From Planosporangium thailandense (GTDB taxonomy: Bacteria; Actinomycetota; Actinomycetes; Mycobacteriales; Micromonosporaceae): a stretch of DNA of 64,000 nucleotides. Position 1 is the stretch's first letter. Each line of letters begins with the position of its first letter. A model generated the notes under the pieces. The model did not search any database. It saw only the letters and a list, made by a program, of their open reading frames with translations, and had not been told where the DNA came from. Positions 7,871-15,652 of the stretch are shown here, piece by piece. The translations under genes were made by a program, and so were the position numbers. The stretch lies in NCBI RefSeq assembly GCF_011947195.1, contig NZ_JAATVY010000008.1:1-64000 (forward strand), in the 5' to 3' direction.

Positions 7871-9862
7871 TCAGACGGGGACCTCGGCGCTCAAGATGAT
7901 CGTGCGCTCGTCCGGCAGGTGAAGGAACTCGGCCTGGCTCGCGGCGTTGTGGGCCAGGACGATGAACAGGCGTTTGCGCCAGGCGGCCAGGCCCGGGCGG
8001 TCGGTGCGTCGCAGCGTGATCTTCGAGACGAAGTACGAGACCTCGTCGAGGGTGAGCCCCTCGGCGACAGGGTGGGCGGCGGCGCGGCGGAGGACCTCGG
8101 GGAAGTCGGTGGGGTCCTGGAAGCCGAACACGGCGTCGACGTGGATGATGCCGTCGTCCGGGTTCCCGAGGTTGTCGATGGTCAGGCGCTCCTCCCAGGG
8201 GACGTGCGGGACGTTCGCGGTCCGACCGGAGATGATCACGATCTTGTTGTGCCGGACGTGGTTGTGCGCGACGTTCGCGCGCAGCGCGAGCGGCGTCGTC
8301 TCCTTGTTCGGGTGCGGGAACACCGCGGTACCCGGCACCCACGGGATGTCCATCGCGTGCAGCTTGTCGATGAAGTCCGGCAGCGGACCCTCCCGTTCGA
8401 CCCGGCGGGCGGTGACGAGTTCCCGCCCACGCTGCCAGGTCACCATGATCGTGAACACGATGGCCGCAATGAGCAGCGTCAGCCAACCACCGTGGGTGAC
8501 CTTGGTCAGGTTCGCGGTGAAGAAGGTCAGTTCGATCGTGCCGAAGACGAACCCGAGCAGCACGACCCGCCAGGCGGCCCAGCCCCACAGCCCCCGCGCG
8601 ACGACCAGGAACAACGTCGTGGTGATCAAGAACGTGCCGGTGACCGCGACGCCGTAGGCGGTCGCCAGCCGCGCCGAGGAGCGGAACGCGAACACCACCA
8701 GCAGGACCGCGGCGAACAGGCCCCAGTTCACCGCGGGCGCGTAGATCTGTCCGTACTCGCGGCGTGAGGTCTGCCGGATCCGCAGGTGCGGCAGGAAGCC
8801 CAGCCGCATGGCCTCCCGCGAGACCGAGAACGCCCCGGAGATCACCGCCTGCGACGCGATCACGGTGGCGGCGGTGGCCAGCACCACCATCGGCAGCCGC
8901 GCCCAGTGCGGTATCAGCAGGAAGAACGGATTGGCCCGGTTGGCCGGGGACGTCAGGATCAACGCGCCCTGACCGAGGTAGTTCAGCGTCAGCGCGGGAA
9001 ACACGATCGCGAACCAGGCCCGGCGGATAGGGGCACGGCCGAAGTGACCCATGTCGGCGTAGAGCGCCTCGGCGCCGGTGATCGCCAGCACCACCGCTCC
9101 CATCGCCACGAACGCGATGAACGGGTGGTCCACCGCGAACAGCACCGCGTAGGTCGGCGACAGCCCGGCCACGATGCCCGGCCGGCGCAGCACCTCCGCC
9201 GCGCCGGCGAGGCCGAGGCAGGCGAACCACACCAACATGACCGGTCCGAATACGGCCCCGACCCGATCGGTGCCCCAGCGCTGGCCGGCGAACAGCAGCG
9301 TCAGGATCACCGCCGCCGCCGGCAGCACGAACACCGCCCACTCCGGCGAGGTGACCTCCAGCCCTTCCACCGCCGACAGCACCGAAATCGCCGGGGTGAT
9401 GACGCTGTCTCCGTAGAACAGGGCGGCGCCGAGCACCCCGAGCGTCATCACCGCTGCGCAGCACCTGCCGCTGGCGCCGCTCAGCGCCCGCCGGGCGAGG
9501 GCGGCCAAGGCCATCACCCCGCCCTCGCCGTCGTTGTCCGCCCGCAGGATGAAGATCACGTACTTGACCGACACGACAAGAGTGATCGACCAGAAGACCA
9601 GCGAGATCACGCCGAACACGTCGTGGGCGTTCGGACGTACCACACCGCCGTCGATCGAGAAGACCGTCTGCATCGAGTACAGCGGGCTGGTGCCGATGTC
9701 GCCGTACACGACACCCAACGCGCCCAGGAGCAGCGCGAATCCGGCGGCGCCACGCGCCGGCAGACGGCCCGGCGGCGACACCGGGGACGTCGTACCGGCT
9801 TGCTCCGCTGTCGCGCCCTCGCCGCCGGCCGCGGTGTGCTCCGTATCCGCCCGTTCCGACAC
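7871..9862 (-). CDS. kup: Kup-type potassium uptake protein
   Basis: A K+/H+ symporter of the KUP/HAK/KT family in the cytoplasmic membrane. The family start is evident (ALGVVYGDIGTSPLYSMQT), followed by RADNDGEGGVMAL, FYGDSVITPAISVLSAVEGL and about twelve membrane segments. A cytoplasmic C-terminal domain follows from ~residue 470 (VPGTAVFPHPNKETTPLAL, VSYFVSKITL). Length (663 residues) is normal. GTG 9862 is preferred because the residues before it are not family-like; the frame is open to 9904. It converges on the ROK gene with an 18-bp gap. No ydaO-type riboswitch was seen upstream. Confidence 0.93.
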   Translation of the reverse strand: MSERADTEHTAAGGEGATAEQAGTTSPVSPPGRLPARGAAGFALLLGALGVVYGDIGTSPLYSMQTVFSIDGGVVRPNAHDVFGVISLVFWSITLVVSVKYVIFILRADNDGEGGVMALAALARRALSGASGRCCAAVMTLGVLGAALFYGDSVITPAISVLSAVEGLEVTSPEWAVFVLPAAAVILTLLFAGQRWGTDRVGAVFGPVMLVWFACLGLAGAAEVLRRPGIVAGLSPTYAVLFAVDHPFIAFVAMGAVVLAITGAEALYADMGHFGRAPIRRAWFAIVFPALTLNYLGQGALILTSPANRANPFFLLIPHWARLPMVVLATAATVIASQAVISGAFSVSREAMRLGFLPHLRIRQTSRREYGQIYAPAVNWGLFAAVLLVVFAFRSSARLATAYGVAVTGTFLITTTLFLVVARGLWGWAAWRVVLLGFVFGTIELTFFTANLTKVTHGGWLTLLIAAIVFTIMVTWQRGRELVTARRVEREGPLPDFIDKLHAMDIPWVPGTAVFPHPNKETTPLALRANVAHNHVRHNKIVIISGRTANVPHVPWEERLTIDNLGNPDDGIIHVDAVFGFQDPTDFPEVLRRAAAHPVAEGLTLDEVSYFVSKITLRRTDRPGLAAWRKRLFIVLAHNAASQAEFLHLPDERTIILSAEVPV

Positions 9863-10162
9863 CCCACAGGCATACCAACCCGCGCGCGCCTCCCCTGACA
9901 GCACCCCCTACCCCGGTCAACGGCGGCTCTCCGGCGGCCCCGGTGGCTCCTCCGCCGACCCGACTCCCTCGAGATCCACTGCGCGGTCGCGGTCCACTCC
10001 GGAACACCGGCACCGCCGCGTCGAACCCTTCACCCGGCGCGGGTGAAGACGAAACGCGGCGGGGCGTGCAGGTTTGGTTGTGCCCGACTCGGTAAGCAGG
10101 GCACCGCTCGTGTAATCCGCAACAGGCCCACCTCGATAAGACGACCGTCGAAGGGGAACGTC
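9863..10162. other. Divergent promoter region between kup and the repeat-protein gene
   Basis: 300 bases holding both promoters. It includes a small inverted repeat (CACCC 10031-10035 with GGGTG 10041-10045), the SigB-like promoter listed separately, and a GAAGGGGAA ribosome site near 10150-10158. Confidence 0.5.
10072..10095 (+). promoter_or_regulatory. Candidate SigB/SigF-type promoter of the repeat-protein gene
   Basis: GTTT at 10072-10075, a 14-base spacer, and CGGTAA at 10090-10095 match the GTTT-N14-GGGTAW consensus of SigB/SigF-class sigma factors with one mismatch. A sigma factor of this class is encoded at 49369 in this window. Prediction only. Confidence 0.4.
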
Positions 10163-10699
10163 ATGACTACTGCGGAGACCCAGCGCGCTCGCGACGCTCA
10201 GGCCCCCACGCGTGAGGGTGAAGGTCTGATGGAGCATCCGCTGCTGTGGGCGGCCCTGATGGGCCGGCGCGAACGCGGCGAATCCATCATCGAACATCCG
10301 CTGCTGTTCGCGGCGATGATGAGCCGGCGCGAGCGCGGGGAATCGATGATCGAACATCCGCTGCTGCTGGCGATGATGATGGGCCGACGCGACCGCGGGG
10401 AATCGATGATCGAGCACCCGCTGCTGCTGGCGATGATGATGGGCCGACGCGACCGCGGAGAATCGATGATCGAGCACCCGCTGCTGCTGGCGATGATGAT
10501 GGGCCGGCGCGAGCGCGGCACATCCATCATCGAGCACCCGCTGATGCTCGCCGCCATGATGACCATGATGGGCCGGCGCGAGCGCGAAGAACAAATGATC
10601 GAGCACCCGCTGCTGCTCGCCGCCATGATGAGCCGGCGTGACCGCGTCGAGTCGATGATCGACAACCCGCTGATGCTCGCGGCGCTGGAGCGCCAGTAG
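10163..10699 (+). CDS. Met/His/Arg-rich 20-residue tandem repeat protein, unknown
   Basis: No known family was recognised. After a 20-residue hydrophilic leader, the 178-residue protein consists of eight copies of a 20-residue unit, consensus SMIEHPLLLAMMMGRRDRGE. One copy has a three-residue insertion (MTM) and the last is degenerate (DNPLMLAALERQ). The invariant core is a Glu-His-Pro-Leu turn, a hydrophobic Met-rich run and an Arg-Arg pair, suggesting stacked short amphipathic helices. No signal peptide or typical membrane segment is present. GAAGGGGAA precedes ATG 10163 by a few bases. A hairpin terminator follows at 10786. Met and His could bind copper or another soft metal, but that is a guess; self-assembly is equally possible. 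Confidence 0.8.
   Translation: MTTAETQRARDAQAPTREGEGLMEHPLLWAALMGRRERGESIIEHPLLFAAMMSRRERGESMIEHPLLLAMMMGRRDRGESMIEHPLLLAMMMGRRDRGESMIEHPLLLAMMMGRRERGTSIIEHPLMLAAMMTMMGRREREEQMIEHPLLLAAMMSRRDRVESMIDNPLMLAALERQ
10223..10699 (+). repeat. 60-bp in-frame tandem repeats, eight copies
   Basis: The array codes the 20-residue units of the repeat protein. Copies 3-5 (about 10343-10522) are almost identical in DNA, pointing to recent duplication; outer copies have diverged mostly at third positions and at Met/Ile and Leu/Phe positions, which suggests selection on the peptide. Confidence 0.9.
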
Positions 10700-10785
10700 A
10701 CGCCGGGCGGCGGGGCCGTACTCCGCCTTTCGCAGGTGGGCGAAGCGTCCCCTGAGCCGATACGGAATCTTCGCCCGCGCGGGCG

Positions 10786-10827
10786 CCGCCCTCCGGTCCG
10801 TCACGGAGACGTCCGACTGGAGGGCGG
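10786..10827 (+). terminator. Hairpin downstream of the repeat-protein gene
   Basis: CCGCCCTCC (10786-10794) pairs with GGAGGGCGG (10819-10827), nine perfect pairs around a 24-base loop. It lies about 90 bases after the stop codon. No U-tract. Confidence 0.6.
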
Positions 10828-10865
10828 GTCACCACAACAGGAACCGGGGGAATCAACTTGACATC

Positions 10866-11179
10866 TCCCCCAACTGAAGCAGGGGGATTCAACCCTCGCA
10901 GGTTGAGCTTTCTACTTCGCCGACCACAGCCGACCCGAACCAACGGCGAGGGACGGTGTACCGCCCATCGGTCTTACCCAGTCTCCACAGACGTTACTTC
11001 CCGCCAGCCCGGCGGTAGGCCCGACCGGCTTGGTTGTCGCCGGCCAGGCGCACAGAAAATTGCACACCTGTTCGCCCACGCGCCACGGATAGCCACACCG
11101 GTCCGCCTTGGCGGCGAACCGGCTTTCCTTGCCCTGCTGACGCAGGAGATCCGTTTCCTCCCCCGCTTGAAAGCGGGGG
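10866..11179. mobile_element. IS200/IS605-like end relic without transposase
   Basis: This ~310-base stretch is bounded by two C5/G5 hairpins: TCCCCC 10866-10871 with GGGGGA 10882-10887, followed by TCAACC/GGTTGA (10889-10906); and CCCCCGCTT 11160-11168 with AAGCGGGGG 11171-11179. Such CCCCC-GCTT-GGGGG hairpins are characteristic of the ends of IS200/IS605-family elements in actinomycetes. No TnpA or TnpB open frame remains. It lies between the repeat-protein gene and the next small gene. Could also be a non-autonomous derivative; family assignment is from memory. Confidence 0.33.
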
Positions 11180-11198
11180 TATCCACGAAAGGAATCTG

Positions 11199-11576
11199 AT
11201 GACACCTGAATCTGGCAGAGCAGCAGGACAGGATCCGGTCGAGGCATTAATCGACGACCTCATCCACGACATACTGAGCGAGGCGGGCCAGCCCGGCGGG
11301 GCCACGGCACGGGGCAGAGGGCCGCTGGGCGGCCTGATCGACGCGATCGCGGCGTCGTCGCGTACGACGGCCCGCCCGTCGATGTTCGAACGGCTCCTCC
11401 TCGCCCAGGTCCTCGCTTCCAGCCTGGCCGACGCGCTCGCGCCCGCACTGGCGGAGACGCTGGCACCCGAGATCATGAAGGCCCTGGAGCACTACGCACC
11501 CGGGAAGCCGGCCGTCAAGGAGCCTGCCGCGGCAGGTGTTTCCCGGGAGAAGGGCCGCAAGGCAGACGAGAAGTAG
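11199..11576 (+). CDS. Small helical protein of unknown function
   Basis: 125 residues, family not recognised. The N-terminal half has an acidic amphipathic helix (PVEALIDDLIHDILSEAGQ). The centre has a Gly/Arg linker and a second helix (PLGGLIDAIAAS). The third is long and strongly amphipathic (MFERLLLAQVLASSLADALAPALAETLAPEIMKALEHYA). The tail is Lys-rich (REKGRKADEK). No signal peptide. GAAAGGAAT lies just before ATG 11199. It follows the repeat-protein gene, separated only by the IS-like relic, so the two may once have been adjacent; both are short, helical and free of known domains. A role in self-assembly or as a phasin-like coat is conceivable but untested. Confidence 0.65.
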   Translation: MTPESGRAAGQDPVEALIDDLIHDILSEAGQPGGATARGRGPLGGLIDAIAASSRTTARPSMFERLLLAQVLASSLADALAPALAETLAPEIMKALEHYAPGKPAVKEPAAAGVSREKGRKADEK

Positions 11577-11825
11577 CGAGGACCGACCGCCGGACCCTGG
11601 ACAGGGGCGGCCCGGCCCACGCAACGTAGGTCACCTGGAGCGCGTGTCGGCGCGGCCGCCGCAGCCGGCGGTCGCGCCACTTCGAGTCCGCTCCGTCCTT
11701 ATGCTCCCCTCTATTTACCCTAGTCTTTACCCTTCCCTCTCCCATCCCGTTCAGCGGTCCTGAACGATGCCGCAGGTAGGCGCCGGGCACCCCACCGGCG
11801 CGTCCCTTGTGGATTGGGAGAGGCA
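11577..11825. promoter_or_regulatory. Leader of the propeller gene with pyrimidine-rich tract
   Basis: The stretch 11693-11752 on the plus strand is almost entirely C and T with two short TTTA/TAGT interruptions, unusually AT-rich for this genome. It lies ~75 bases before the start of the secreted propeller gene. It may contain the promoter or a structured 5' UTR; no consensus was recognised. Confidence 0.35.
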
Positions 11826-14498
11826 TTGTCGCCTGAACTACTGCCCACGCGGCATCGAAAAGTCGCCGTCATCAGTGCGTTGTCCGTCGTCGCCCTCGGC
11901 CTGAGCGCCGCTCCCGCGGCGGCGGCCAAACCGCAGCCCCGCCCGCACCAGGTGGGCTTGCTGGCCAGCACGGCGCACCACAAGAGCGCCACCACCTCGT
12001 CCGGCACGATGAAGGCGCTCGCCGCGCCCGGAGGCGGTGACGCCGACGGCGGCGAGGGCGCCAACGAGATCCAGGAAGGCGCCGACCAGTACGCCGAAGC
12101 GCGCACCTCCCCCGGCGTGGTCGCGCCCGGCGCGTACTCGGCCGCCTGGGCGCAGCTGCAGTCGCTGCGCAAGACCGGCGGCAACTGGACCGACGAGACC
12201 GCGCTGCCGTACAACTCGGACGACCCGCGCTACCGGGACGTCAACTCCAACTCGTCCGGCGGTGCCGGCCAGGTGACCGGCCGGATCACCGGGCTCGCGG
12301 CCGACGACTCCGGTTACGTGTACGCCGGCGCGGCCAACGGCGGCGTGTGGCGCTCGCGTACCGGCGGCGGCAAGTGGGAGCCGATCTCCGACAAGCTCCC
12401 CTCGCCGGCCACCGGTGACCTGCGCCTGGACGGCAAGGGCCGGCTCTGGTATGCCACCGGCGAGGCCAACACCAGCTCGACCGCGTTCATCGGCTCCGGC
12501 GTGTACGTGCTCGCCGACCCGCGCCACGGCCAGTTCCAGCCGGGCAACCGCGTCGGCGGCACCGAGCTCGAGAGCACCATCATCAGCAAGCTGCGCTTCA
12601 TCGGCGACCGGGTCTGGGCCGCCACCAACCGCGGCGTGTGGAGCCACTCCACGATCAATCTGTCCGGACCATGGACAGCGGAGTTCATTCCGAACCCGGA
12701 CTACCTGCCAACCGGCCCGCTCGCCGCGGACCCGAACGCGCCGTACAAGAACATCACCAACGACGTCATCGCCGACCCCAAGGACCCGTCGAAGGTGATC
12801 CTCGCGGTCGGCTGGCGCAGCGGCGACGCGTACAACGGCTTCTACACCAAGCAGAACGGCGCCTGGCAGCGCGTCACGCTCGGCGGTGACATCGCCAGCG
12901 ACGCGGCCAACGTCGGCGCGGTAACCTTCGCGGCCGCCGCGGACGGCTCGAAGTTCTACGCGATCGAGCAGTCGCCGAAGGTGATGGCCGCCAACCCGGA
13001 CAGCGGGCTGATGGGCATCTACGAGGCCGACGGCTCCCCGTTCGGCCCGTGGCACCTGGTCGCCGACTACAAAAAGCTCGCCGCGTCCGGCTCGGCGCTG
13101 ACCGGCGCCGGCTACATGCCGGGCATCCAGTCCTGGTACAACCAGTTCCTGCAGGTGGACCCGACCGACCCGAACCACGTGTACATGGGTCTGGAGGAGG
13201 TCTTCGAGACCAAGGACGCCGGCGCCACCTGGACCACACCCGGGCCGTACTGGAACTTCGGCTTCCCCTGCTGGAACATCGATCCGGGCAGGCAGACCGG
13301 TGACTGCCACCAGACGATCCACGCCGACCAGCACGCGGTGACGATCGGAACGTACAAGGGCAGGTCGTACGTCATCGTCGGCGACGACGGCGGCGCCTAC
13401 CGGCGTCCGGTGCGCGGCCAGGCGGACGCGAGCGGGCACGCCACCGACTGGACGTCGCTGGGCGACGGCACGATGGACGTGCTGCAGTACTACTCGGTCG
13501 GTGTCGGCCTGGACCGCAACAACAAGAAGGCGGGCATCGCCATCAGCGGCGGTCTCCAGGACAACGGCCAGTCCGTCAAGCGCCCCGGCGACAAGGTGAT
13601 GGGCTCCAACTTCGGCGGTGACGGCGGCGACACGATCGTCGACCCGGCCAACGGCTGCAACATCGCCGAGGAGTACGTCTACCTCGCCATGTCGGTGACC
13701 AACAACTGCGCGGTCAACGACGGCTCGTGGACCACCGATCCGGCCAAGGCGACCACCCGCCAGATCGCGCCGCCGGACTCCAAGGACAGCTTGGCCCGGT
13801 TCATCGCGCCGTTCACCTACGACCCCAAGGACACCAAGACCTGGGTCGCGGGCGGGCAGCACGTGTGGGTGCAGCACAAGGGCTGGAACATCCAGTCCGG
13901 TGACGACTGGACCAACGTGTTCGACCTCGGCGACGGCCACGTGGCGACCGCCGTGTCGGTCTCCGGCGGCACGGCGTACGTCGGCTGGTGCGGCCCGTGC
14001 AACAACCAGGGCTTCACCCGAGGAATCGCCGTCGGCAACGTCAACGACCCGGCCAGCTGGCACCAGCTCAACCTCCCGGTCGAGGGTCAGCTACCCAACC
14101 GGTACATCTCCGGCTTCGACGTCGACCCGGCCAACGCCAACCACGTGGTCGTGGCGATCAACGGCTTCAGCCGTCGCTGGACCGAGGGTCCGGGCGCCGG
14201 GATCGGTCACGTCTTCGAGTCCCGCGACGCCGGGGCGACCTGGACCGACATCTCCGGTGACGACCTGCCGGACGTGCCGGCCGACTCGGTGAAGATGCTG
14301 CGGGGCGGCGGCCTCGTCCTCGCCACCGACCTCGGCGTGCTCTACCGGGCGTCGAGCCACGGCAGGTGGACGGTGCTCGGCCGCAACTTCCCGACCACGG
14401 CGGTCATGCAGATCAAGACCGGCCCGTTCGGGAAGCTGTACGCCGCCACCCACGGGCGCGGCATCTGGTCGTACGACCTGAGCAGGCTCGACGACTGA
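11826..14498 (+). CDS. Large secreted beta-propeller protein (sialidase/sortilin-like repeats)
   Basis: A signal peptide (residues ~5-35, ending APAAAAKPQ) leads to an ~850-residue extracellular protein. It has repeated BNR/Asp-box-type strands: GYVYAGAANGGVWRSRTGGGKWEPI, HVYMGLEEVFETKDAGATWT, HVFESRDAGATWTDISG, KLYAATHGRGIWSY. This pattern is seen in WD40/YVTN/BNR exo-sialidase-like and VPS10-like propellers. Several Cys pairs suggest disulfides (FGFPCWN, TGDCHQT). The enzymatic residues of true sialidases could not be verified, so glycoside hydrolase activity is uncertain. TTG 11826 is preferred, with GGGAG five bases upstream; an in-frame TTG at 11814 is the alternative. It is followed by a strong terminator. 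Confidence 0.85.
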   Translation: MSPELLPTRHRKVAVISALSVVALGLSAAPAAAAKPQPRPHQVGLLASTAHHKSATTSSGTMKALAAPGGGDADGGEGANEIQEGADQYAEARTSPGVVAPGAYSAAWAQLQSLRKTGGNWTDETALPYNSDDPRYRDVNSNSSGGAGQVTGRITGLAADDSGYVYAGAANGGVWRSRTGGGKWEPISDKLPSPATGDLRLDGKGRLWYATGEANTSSTAFIGSGVYVLADPRHGQFQPGNRVGGTELESTIISKLRFIGDRVWAATNRGVWSHSTINLSGPWTAEFIPNPDYLPTGPLAADPNAPYKNITNDVIADPKDPSKVILAVGWRSGDAYNGFYTKQNGAWQRVTLGGDIASDAANVGAVTFAAAADGSKFYAIEQSPKVMAANPDSGLMGIYEADGSPFGPWHLVADYKKLAASGSALTGAGYMPGIQSWYNQFLQVDPTDPNHVYMGLEEVFETKDAGATWTTPGPYWNFGFPCWNIDPGRQTGDCHQTIHADQHAVTIGTYKGRSYVIVGDDGGAYRRPVRGQADASGHATDWTSLGDGTMDVLQYYSVGVGLDRNNKKAGIAISGGLQDNGQSVKRPGDKVMGSNFGGDGGDTIVDPANGCNIAEEYVYLAMSVTNNCAVNDGSWTTDPAKATTRQIAPPDSKDSLARFIAPFTYDPKDTKTWVAGGQHVWVQHKGWNIQSGDDWTNVFDLGDGHVATAVSVSGGTAYVGWCGPCNNQGFTRGIAVGNVNDPASWHQLNLPVEGQLPNRYISGFDVDPANANHVVVAINGFSRRWTEGPGAGIGHVFESRDAGATWTDISGDDLPDVPADSVKMLRGGGLVLATDLGVLYRASSHGRWTVLGRNFPTTAVMQIKTGPFGKLYAATHGRGIWSYDLSRLDD

Positions 14499-14514
14499 CA
14501 GTGACGCACACCGG

Positions 14515-14547
14515 ATGCGGGGGCACCCTGAGCGGGTGCCTCCGCAT
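14515..14547 (+). terminator. Terminator of the propeller gene
   Basis: ATGCGGGGGCACCC (14515-14528) pairs with GGGTGCCTCCGCAT (14534-14547) with one wobble, five-base loop, followed by TCTTCT. It lies between convergent genes and may act for both. Confidence 0.75.
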
Positions 14548-14570
14548 TCTTCTACCGCTGGGCCGTCGGC

Positions 14571-15074
14571 CTACGCGGGGAAGATCATGCAGGAGGACGT
14601 CGCGTGCGCGATCAGCCGGCCGGCGTCGTCGAACACCTGCGCCTGGGCCAGCGCGGTGCGCTGGCCGCGGGACAGCACGGTCCCCTCGCAGCGCAGCGGT
14701 CCGGAGTTCAGGGTGACCGGCCGCAGGAACTTCGTCGTCAGGTCCAGCGAGGTGTACGCGACGCCGACCGGCAGCGTGGACTGCACCGCGCACGCGGCGG
14801 CGGAGTCGAGCAGGGTCGCCAGCACACCGCCGTGCATCGTGCCGATCGGGTTGTAGTGGAACTCCTGCGGCTCCAGCCCGAAGACGATGCGGCCGGGCTC
14901 GACCTCGACCGGGGTCATGCCGAGCGTGCGCATCACCGGTGGCTGCGGGAGCTCACCGGTCCCGATGGCCTGGAGAATCTCGAGTCCCGTACGGCCAGCC
15001 GCGGCCGCCACGCTGATCGTCGGGTCTTCCCACGTGTAGGTGCGCGTTCTGACAGCCCGCTGAGTCTCGGTCAT
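14571..15074 (-). CDS. PaaI-family hotdog thioesterase
   Basis: Hydrolyses acyl-CoA or aryl-CoA thioesters. 167 residues with a hot-dog fold; the family motif is clear (HYNPIGTMHGGVLATLLDSA), with the catalytic Asp in LLDSA, and a second conserved strand TSLDLTTKFLRPVT. The N-terminal ~55 residues are an extension before the fold. ATG 15074. It is transcribed divergently from an HxlR regulator 55 bases away, an arrangement that often means direct control by that regulator. Substrate not known. Confidence 0.88.
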   Translation of the reverse strand: MTETQRAVRTRTYTWEDPTISVAAAAGRTGLEILQAIGTGELPQPPVMRTLGMTPVEVEPGRIVFGLEPQEFHYNPIGTMHGGVLATLLDSAAACAVQSTLPVGVAYTSLDLTTKFLRPVTLNSGPLRCEGTVLSRGQRTALAQAQVFDDAGRLIAHATSSCMIFPA

Positions 15075-15129
15075 GGACGGAGCGTGTCACCGCTTGCTGG
15101 GTCTGTCAACGAGACTTAGCCTGGGTCAC

Positions 15130-15636
15130 ATGGAATCTCCAACGGCGGCAGCGCCGGCAGCCACGTTCCCAGCCGCGCTGATGTGGTCGGCGGACAACTG
15201 CACCGTCGCGCGCGCCATGGCGGTCATCGGCGACAAGTGGACGTTCGTCGTGCTGCGGGAGATCTTCTGCGGCATCCACCGGTTCGACCAGATGCGGGTC
15301 CGCACCGGCATCCCCCGGCAGGTGCTCGCCAACCGCCTGGACCGGCTCGTCGCCGAGGGCCTGCTGCACCGCCAGCCGTACCGCGAAGAGGGCCTCCGAA
15401 CCCGCACCGAGTACCGGCTCACCGACAAGGGCCTGGACCTGTACCCCGTGCTGACCGCCGTGCTGGCGTGGGGAAACCGGTACCTCGCGGACCCGCAAGG
15501 GTCCCCGATCGAACTGGTCCACCGCGACTGCGGCGCGCAGGTGCAGGCGCCGCTGCGGTGCGCCGCGGGGCACGAGGTCGAGTCGCCCCGGGACGTGCTG
15601 CCGCAGCCCGGTCCGGGCGCGCGCCGCCGGGCGTGA
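15130..15636 (+). CDS. HxlR-family transcriptional regulator
   Basis: A winged-helix DNA-binding protein of 168 residues. The HxlR core is obvious: NCTVARAMAVIGDKWTFVVL, FDQMRVRTGIPRQVLANRLDRLVAEGLL, EYRLTDKGLDLYPVL. The Cys in DNC sits at the N-terminal position used by redox- or quinone-sensing members such as YodB, so thiol sensing is possible. The C-terminal tail (HRDCGAQVQAPLRCAAGHEV) has two more Cys and could bind metal. ATG 15130 is preferred. It is divergent from the PaaI thioesterase; the 55-base gap contains TTGACA toward the thioesterase and probably the operator. Confidence 0.9.
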   Translation: MESPTAAAPAATFPAALMWSADNCTVARAMAVIGDKWTFVVLREIFCGIHRFDQMRVRTGIPRQVLANRLDRLVAEGLLHRQPYREEGLRTRTEYRLTDKGLDLYPVLTAVLAWGNRYLADPQGSPIELVHRDCGAQVQAPLRCAAGHEVESPRDVLPQPGPGARRRA

Positions 15637-15652
15637 CGTCCACAGTCGACTC

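Noticed and set aside
8786-9898. Long plus-strand frame opposite kup
   Set aside because: Gln/Arg/His-rich shadow typical of high-GC antisense frames.
9863-10060. ydaO (c-di-AMP) riboswitch upstream of kup
   Set aside because: The conserved core sequences were not found on the minus strand leader.
10198-10665. Minus-strand open frame through the repeat array
   Set aside because: Opposite-strand shadow of the repeats; no start region or ribosome site, Ser/Arg-rich composition.
10223-10699. CRISPR-like regular repeats
   Set aside because: The 60-bp period is continuous, has no spacers and keeps one open frame; it codes the repeat protein.
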